Positions 57,747-64,000 of a stretch of DNA of 64,000 nt are shown here, piece after piece. This DNA comes from Liolophura sinensis (lineage: Eukaryota > Mollusca > Polyplacophora > Chitonida > Chitonidae). The notes beneath the pieces are model-generated. The model saw only the letters and a program-made list of their open reading frames with translations, made no database searches and was not told the DNA's origin. Every line of letters begins with the position of its first letter. The stretch's first letter is position 1. The stretch is from assembly GCF_032854445.1 (NCBI RefSeq), contig NC_088300.1, positions 11,501,191-11,565,190 on the forward strand, written 5' to 3'. A program made the translations under genes and the position numbers.

Positions 57747-57928
57747 CGGTGTTAGACTGAGCAGAAAACGAGTGCTAAGTCAGCTTCGCATACGCTAGAA
57801 ATCACCGTCTTGGATATTGATACTGCTGGGGTTGGAACAGTTTGCATCGCGGAAAACATTCGTTTTATTTAGCATGAAGGTATAAAAAAGTGAGTTTTCA
57901 GTTGGAATCTTTCCCCCCACATATATAT

Positions 57929-58381
57929 GGCCACAGACCCCCATTAGTTTTCCATAAGCGACAATGTTAACGTTTAGCGCTGTAGCTCAGTCCCAAACAT
58001 TCCGAGGCCAATAAGCTTTGGTGCATACCTGGCCCAGCCTGTGAGAAAGAAGCTGTAAAAATCTTGACATAGGTTGACCGTCAAAATCTGGACCTTTCCA
58101 TGCCGGCAGCTGGGAGGGGTGCCTAGCAACGCCAAGGGGACGTCACTCGCAGCCTCATCACCACCTGTCTCCTTGTGTCCTCTCGCTCAGAATTTCAAAC
58201 TTTCACCATTAAAACTCATACCTGCCCAAAGCTTAGACAATTTCCATCATTTTGATACCAAGCATGCACCTGTACACCAAAAACGGCAGGCTGGCAGCAA
58301 AAAAAGACTTTACACCCTAAAATACACAGAACTACAATCGTCCCTACCGAAAAACGGAAGTTGTAATGGGGGTCTGTGTCC
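57929..58381. repeat. 453-bp terminal direct repeat, left copy, with terminal inverted repeats
   Basis: Identical by eye to 60839-61291. It begins ggccacagacccccattag and ends with the near-complement gtaatgggggtctgtgtcc (two mismatches in 19). Its internal ORF is open but has no recognisable domain. It could be a MITE-like unit or one LTR of a larger element. Confidence 0.9.
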
Positions 58382-60838
58382 TATCACACCAGCCAACTTT
58401 TTTCAAAATCAATAATTTTTGCACCACATAATGCTTACTACCTCTAAACCTCACACATAAAGTTACAGCTTGATACATGCAAAAACTTTTGAGTAGGAGG
58501 GATTTGACTTGGGGTACCCCTATCTTGGAAATGTGTCTGTTTGTCCGTCCTCAAGCACGAAGTTCAAAGCTCTGTAGTGCACATACCGTTCAAAATATCT
58601 CAACCAGGTCAAATGTTTTGGAAAGCTGGTATGTACATCTGCAAGAAAAATGAAAAAATTCCAATGACAAAGTATTTTACATTTTCCACTGACAAACATT
58701 TAGAAAATTATGGATTTTCAAGTAGATTTTCTTGTTTACAGCAGTGTTAAGAAAATACTTAAAAGCCAAAAGTGTCAAAATATATATCAAAAGACAGGTA
58801 ATTTATCTGACAATTCACTTACAAAATATAGGACATACCTTTTAGCAACTTTGTGCAAAATTTGACTTAAAGTGATACAGGTGGGTAGCAAAGCGGAGTT
58901 TCAAAATTCCAGAAAAGTACATTTTGATCACCATCAAAGTAAACATATGCATCCAAATTGATATAGAAAGGCTCATAGGCACAGTTTCCATGGATAGGGC
59001 TAAAGAAAAGACTAGTATCCCTTTCACATAGTGATTCAAATGATAAAACCCTTTAAAAGATCACCCACTACCCCTCCCCCCCCCCACCCCCCACTACCCC
59101 CCTTTTCCGTCTCCCCCATGGCTGCCATTGGTTGGCTGGCTTACCTCAACTCACAGTGCAAAAGAATCCCACCACCTGTGTTGTTGCCTCAGACTAAATT
59201 AGTACTTTCCACATAACAAACACCAAAGTGTGACACTGGCATCTACAAGAGATAAGTAGAGGGGAGAAATATGAATTTGCCACTTACAAAAATAAAGCCA
59301 CACAGTACATCCACATTGGTCATTCAGACAGTCAGCAAGGCAACCCTCCCAAGACATGTTGAAGGGACTCAAGAAGAGGGGAAAAGCTATACTTTTTAAC
59401 CTGTAACAACACAGAAATCCTCAAATAATCAGTGAGAAATTACATCCGTAATCAGGTTCCACACTGGGTGTTCCTGGGTGGGCATGAGGAATGGACATTC
59501 AAACTGTCCGTAAATATGAGAAACCTGTGACGTTTCCCCGGTTGGGGGGGGGGGGGGCTGGGGGGCTGGAGGGGTATGTGTCATGGTGTAGTACCGGACC
59601 AATGACGGGGATTCTAGGTCGGCCAAGGGAGTGGAAGACTGCATCCGAATGGTCAGGCCTTTGAGGAAGCTGAACGGCTAGCAGACCCCACTCACCTAGG
59701 TAGATCCCAGTTCAATATATGCATAAACCAGGCAAAGTTCACTGACGCCATGTTTGGGAGACAAGATCTAAAGAGGGAAACCAAGACGAAAGCTCAGTAG
59801 GTATTAAACTAGGATGTGAAAGCCATATGTAGCTGTCTAATTTCTAACTTGTGTGTGAGGACATTGGAAACATAAAAAAAATCCCAGTTGCCCAGGGAGG
59901 TGGATGCCACACTGGGCCAGATACTAAAACAAAAACTCCTTGAGATGTCGCAGGAACAGCGTACTATGTCCTGGTGGAGAAACAGACACCTGGTGGGGCA
60001 GAGACTCATTTTCACAAGGGCAATATTCCAACAGATCACACTTACATGTATGCTAGAAACTTGAAATTGATCATTTTTGTTCCAACGCCATACATACTGT
60101 GTGAGTGCACATGTAACTTGTCAGAGGAATGAATATACACATGCAATGAAAACTACATGCATACAGTGGTTTATTTTTAAGTTTAAAGAGGAAAATTTAC
60201 CCTGTCCACTTCAAATCTATGCCCAAAACAGCAGACAGTGTTGCAGCAGAGATGCCTGTTTTTAATGTTTTGTGACCTGCAGGATGATTTGAAGCACATT
60301 TACCTAGTGTGTGGTGGCACACATGGGAGGAACCTGACTTGGTTTGTAAATTAAATGCACACTGGCCCTCTCTACTACTCTAGCCAAGTAAATTAATCTG
60401 CTGATGTGTTTTTATCCACCTGTGTGAGGCTGGGCCCTTATATGTGATGCAAGGCCTTATTGACCATCCTTAATCACACCACCCTATCTATCAGCCACAT
60501 ACTCCAATTTCACTCGCAGCACTCAAATTTTGCATTATTTATCAAATGTCAGCCCCAAAAGAGACATTTTAAAAACCAGGAACAATGAAACGTTGTCTGT
60601 GTTTGTTCCAGTCTGTTTATACTCCTGTACTACCCTTGACCACAGAGCGTTTTAGCCGATTTTTAGACAAAATGGATATGTGGGGAAAATATAGAATTAA
60701 AAAGCTTTAAAACTGCTCAATCAAGTTCCATGTCAATGCAAACCACATCGCAGATGTACCCACCAAATATTATCAGGCTGCTGCGAAATCTGAGCACACA
60801 GTGACATATTACATGTTTTGGCACAAGTGGACAGATCA
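58382..60838. other. 2.46-kb interior between the 453-bp repeats, unknown content
   Basis: No RT, integrase, transposase or other long ORF is visible. It includes a C-rich stretch near 59078-59102 and a G14 run near 59545. Just inside the left repeat there is no obvious tRNA primer site, and no strong polypurine tract precedes the right one. Confidence 0.5.
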
Positions 60839-61291
60839 GGCCACAGACCCCCATTAGTTTTCCATAAGCGACAATGTTAACGTTTAGCGCTGTAGCTCAG
60901 TCCCAAACATTCCGAGGCCAATAAGCTTTGGTGCATACCTGGCCCAGCCTGTGAGAAAGAAGCTGTAAAAATCTTGACATAGGTTGACCGTCAAAATCTG
61001 GACCTTTCCATGCCGGCAGCTGGGAGGGGTGCCTAGCAACGCCAAGGGGACGTCACTCGCAGCCTCATCACCACCTGTCTCCTTGTGTCCTCTCGCTCAG
61101 AATTTCAAACTTTCACCATTAAAACTCATACCTGCCCAAAGCTTAGACAATTTCCATCATTTTGATACCAAGCATGCACCTGTACACCAAAAACGGCAGG
61201 CTGGCAGCAAAAAAAGACTTTACACCCTAAAATACACAGAACTACAATCGTCCCTACCGAAAAACGGAAGTTGTAATGGGGGTCTGTGTCC
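60839..61291. repeat. 453-bp terminal direct repeat, right copy
   Basis: Same sequence and orientation as the left copy, offset by exactly 2910 bp. The outer flanks read '...atatat' at the left and 'atatac...' at the right, allowing a 4-bp duplication ATAT around the whole 3363-bp unit. Confidence 0.9.
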
Positions 61292-63272
61292 ATATACTTT
61301 GTAAGAGGGATTACTTCCGGCGCCAGCACTGATGTTAGGTAAATAGGCGATGAAGCGAGGCGGTGGTCTTCACGAGTTAATGACTATTCCAGCCACACTT
61401 CCAGTACAAGGGACTTTGCATTCGGGCCTATACGAAACAAAACACAAAGTAAAAAAGGCGACTGAACTGGACAGAAAAAAAGCTAATTTTTTTGCTGTCT
61501 GATTTTCATGACGAATGGGGGGCGAAACGCAAACGGAATTTCGAAAATCTCTTAGATCTCAAAAAGAAAGCTTATGTTTCCAAATCTATCGTCCTCAGGA
61601 AAATCATTAGACTTGGGATATAAGAAAAAAGATTCAAACGACCTTTTGAGTAAAAAATAGTAAATTATTTATGTGGAAGGTTTCAATAGATAAATCTTGA
61701 TTTCGCAAAACCTTCGAAAACTTCTAACTATTTAACCTTGTTGCAGAACTTGTAGGGTCGTACCAATGTGAGAAAACGTCACTCAATCGGAAGGGACGCA
61801 CAGCTGGCGCGAGAAGTAGGCGAAAAAAAAGTGGAGCTATTTTCTAATTAGCCAAATGTAGTATCCAGATAGAACTATCGCCCTCTTACAAATTTACACC
61901 GTGAAAAACCTGTCAAAAATGGACCCGGCAAAGGAAACTAATTTACAGGATTTCGTCGATTACTTTCCAAGCCCCAGCGAGAGACTACAAATCTATTGAG
62001 ACCTTGTCAACGGACGAGTCTTTTTTTTTTTTTTACCGTTCACTCTCCCCATATAGTCGTCTGGTGTTAAGATAGTCCTGCAGAGATTTACACACACTTT
62101 CTCTGTCCTTCACATATTTGTATATGCTCTCTTAAGAGAACGTAGATGTAGTCTCATGACCACGTGTGTTAATTGGACAAAGTAATAATAACGGGCAAGC
62201 CAAGGGAGGTAACTTTCCTATTTTCTAAGGATAATCATATTGCGTGAAATAACTTACACTAGGTACCTAAAGATTCAGTTTTTAAGTTCAGTAAAATGCA
62301 TTGTGTACACAGAAACATGAAGGCAGTACATTTTAAGACAATTTATTGAATTATGTACTATCACTGAAAACACTCGTAATGGCAAAAGAATTTGCTACAC
62401 ACAAAGGGACAAATTCAACACATAGATGGAGAGGATGGGACAAGGATTGATTAACGTTTAATATGCCCTCAGGTCTAAATGTAACTCATATGTACATGTA
62501 TCCAGTTAACTGTGCTATCCAGAACGTCCCATTATCCGCACTGCCGTACAGACTTTTGATTTATTGTCTCAGGGAAGTATTTTCAACAGCATCAACAACA
62601 TAGTTTTAACTTCTGAGACTCCACCTACACACGAAGGCGTATAGTGAGCTTTGGTTGATTCAGATATTGATGACTATAAAAAAAATAATGATTACATTTT
62701 GTGTCATGCTTTCTTAGTACTTGTAAACTGTTTTACACTGTATTTGAACTTCAGTAATTAACCCTGTGTAGACAGCCATGCAACATGTTAATAAATGATG
62801 GCGAACACATACACACTTTCTTGCACACAAGACAATATATTCTGTATTCTCCAAAACAACAATTAAAACCAGAATGATAGCTTAACATGGACAAATGTGC
62901 TATTATATCTTGACATTGGATAATATCCAAAATATCTTTCTTACATTTTTTATGAGCGTACTGCTAATAGGATTAGATTTAGTCAAATTAGCGGACATAT
63001 TTCTTTGCTGATAAATAAGTGCTTTACCGAAAATGATTGTCATAAACTAAGTAAATGTAAACTGTCTATTCAGTATGAACAAATCTGAGCAGAACTCTTT
63101 GGAAGACATATTGCAATTTTTAGGAAAGCATTTTTAGCATTTTATTCTTGAAACAAATGTACATTTTACACCACGATTTTTACAGAAGAAAGTTGTTTCC
63201 AATCCAAATATTGTACATTTCTGTGGAAATGATATGTCTTCCACACTGTTGCTTTAGTTATACTTTTAACAG
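61292..63272. other. Unassigned
   Basis: A 26-codon + ORF at about 61918-61998 (starting MDPAKETNLQDFVDYF) has a plausible start context but no further support. Otherwise nothing is recognised. Confidence 0.35.
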
Positions 63273-63370
63273 ATCCCATCAGGGAGACAGGTGCTTTGAA
63301 CTCAGCGGCCGCCAGGGAGCTTATGGCTGATAAAAAGAAACAGGTGACTAAGAAAATTGTGATATACTGA
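63273..63370 (+). CDS. Candidate terminal exon, basic C-terminal tail
   Basis: Acceptor ATACTTTTAACAG|AT opens PIRETGALNSAAARELMADK then KKQVTKKIVIY and TGA at 63368-63370. The Ala-rich helix-like segment with a Lys-rich end looks like a real C-terminus. I cannot name the protein. No upstream exon was located, and a longer but less protein-like - strand ORF overlaps. Confidence 0.4.
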
Positions 63371-64000
63371 GGTGATAAGTTGAAATGATTTTCATCGGCT
63401 GACGACCATGCGAGATCGCAACTGGATGATAATTTTGTAAGGAAACCTTGCCAAACCGAGCTGCCGTATATTTTCAAATGTGGAAACGATGCTGATAGCT
63501 CAATCTGATGACGGTGATAAAACCTCTCGCCAACTGGAGGGTGGACCGGCATCCAATTTGTCCTCAACCTATATAACGTGAAATCGCATTGACCCACTGA
63601 AGTCGTATGCAGCATAGCATAATAAGGAGTAAACCATTTGATACGACGTCAAATATTAACGGAAATCCCAGATTTGCCGGTATCAAAGGGTCATGCGTTC
63701 TTTCTTTTTTGCCTTACAACCTTCTCGATGCGCATGTTCAAAGAAGGCTTATCCTTTATCGAATCAAATCGCCCCGGACTAAATGGCCTTAACACACGCC
63801 TTCAGGGAGGGAAGGCTGCATGTATATGTATCCAGACATACGTAAGCAGCATCCCTTGCCCCTGATACGGTGTATGGTTACGCTAGCAACAAGCCACACG
63901 AGGATGGACCGATGACAGGCACCGTCCTATAATGTAAACATGTTGTTCTTTTTCCACTGAGTGATACAGGCTAAGGTTGTACACGTCTGTGTCTCCACGA
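63371..64000. other. Unassigned end of window
   Basis: A + frame at 63638-63865 (RRQILTEIPDLPVSKGHAFF) overlaps other frames and has no recognised domain. Confidence 0.35.

Noticed and set aside
57929-61291. Standard LTR retrotransposon
   Set aside because: Repeats do not begin TG or end CA, no primer-binding site or polypurine tract is evident, and no gag/pol frame is seen. The alternatives are kept open in the findings.
63166-63615. 149-codon - strand ORF with a membrane-like segment
   Set aside because: No family resemblance, and it overlaps a + strand frame that has an acceptor and a more protein-like composition; left unannotated.

Overview
This is eukaryotic nuclear DNA. It has GT-AG introns, tRNA-derived SINEs with target-site duplications, degenerate LINE, DIRS-like and Penelope-like elements, and many minisatellites. 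Two tRNA-derived SINE families of the kind common in molluscs, together with Naiad-type Penelope-like elements, suggest a marine lophotrochozoan, most likely a mollusc (perhaps a bivalve). The species cannot be fixed from the sequence alone.

Layout: (1) 1-167, + strand: the last coding exon of Dicer, giving its C-terminal dsRNA-binding domain. (2) 168-10390: gene-poor DNA with a 43-bp minisatellite, a 73-bp repeat and a 2.2-kb G/T-rich 35-bp minisatellite. (3) 10579-30363, - strand: a complete 12-exon gene for the long-chain base subunit 2 of serine palmitoyltransferase (SPTLC2-like, 525 codons). All splice phases agree and the PLP lysine is present. Seven of its eleven introns hold minisatellites, nearly all with unrelated units. 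Intron 4 also holds a Naiad retroelement that landed in a minisatellite and was itself hit by a SINE. (4) 30364-38000: the upstream flank of SPTLC2, a TATA-containing promoter at 33.2 kb with a small Cys-rich ORF, and a decayed LINE at 35.85-37.96 kb. (5) 38-45.2 kb: transposon debris, including a DIRS-like RT fragment, SINEs and several Naiad pieces, one keeping an open GIY-YIG endonuclease ORF. (6) 45.28-48.3 kb: a 31-bp repeat and a 2.4-kb hierarchical 18/54-bp minisatellite, followed by a possible terminal exon. (7) 48.8-57.9 kb: a 288-bp exact tandem duplication, SINEs and isolated exon candidates. (8) 57.9-61.3 kb: two identical 453-bp direct repeats, each with near-perfect terminal inverted repeats, bounding 2.46 kb of unknown DNA. 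(9) 61.3-64 kb: mostly unassigned, with one candidate terminal exon.

Only Dicer and SPTLC2 are confidently identified host genes. They are not functionally linked: Dicer makes small RNAs, and SPTLC2 catalyses the first step of sphingolipid synthesis at the ER. The most interesting material is mobile and repetitive: the permuted-domain Naiad copies with their pseudo-LTR-like repeats, the 453-bp paired element, and the intronic minisatellites.
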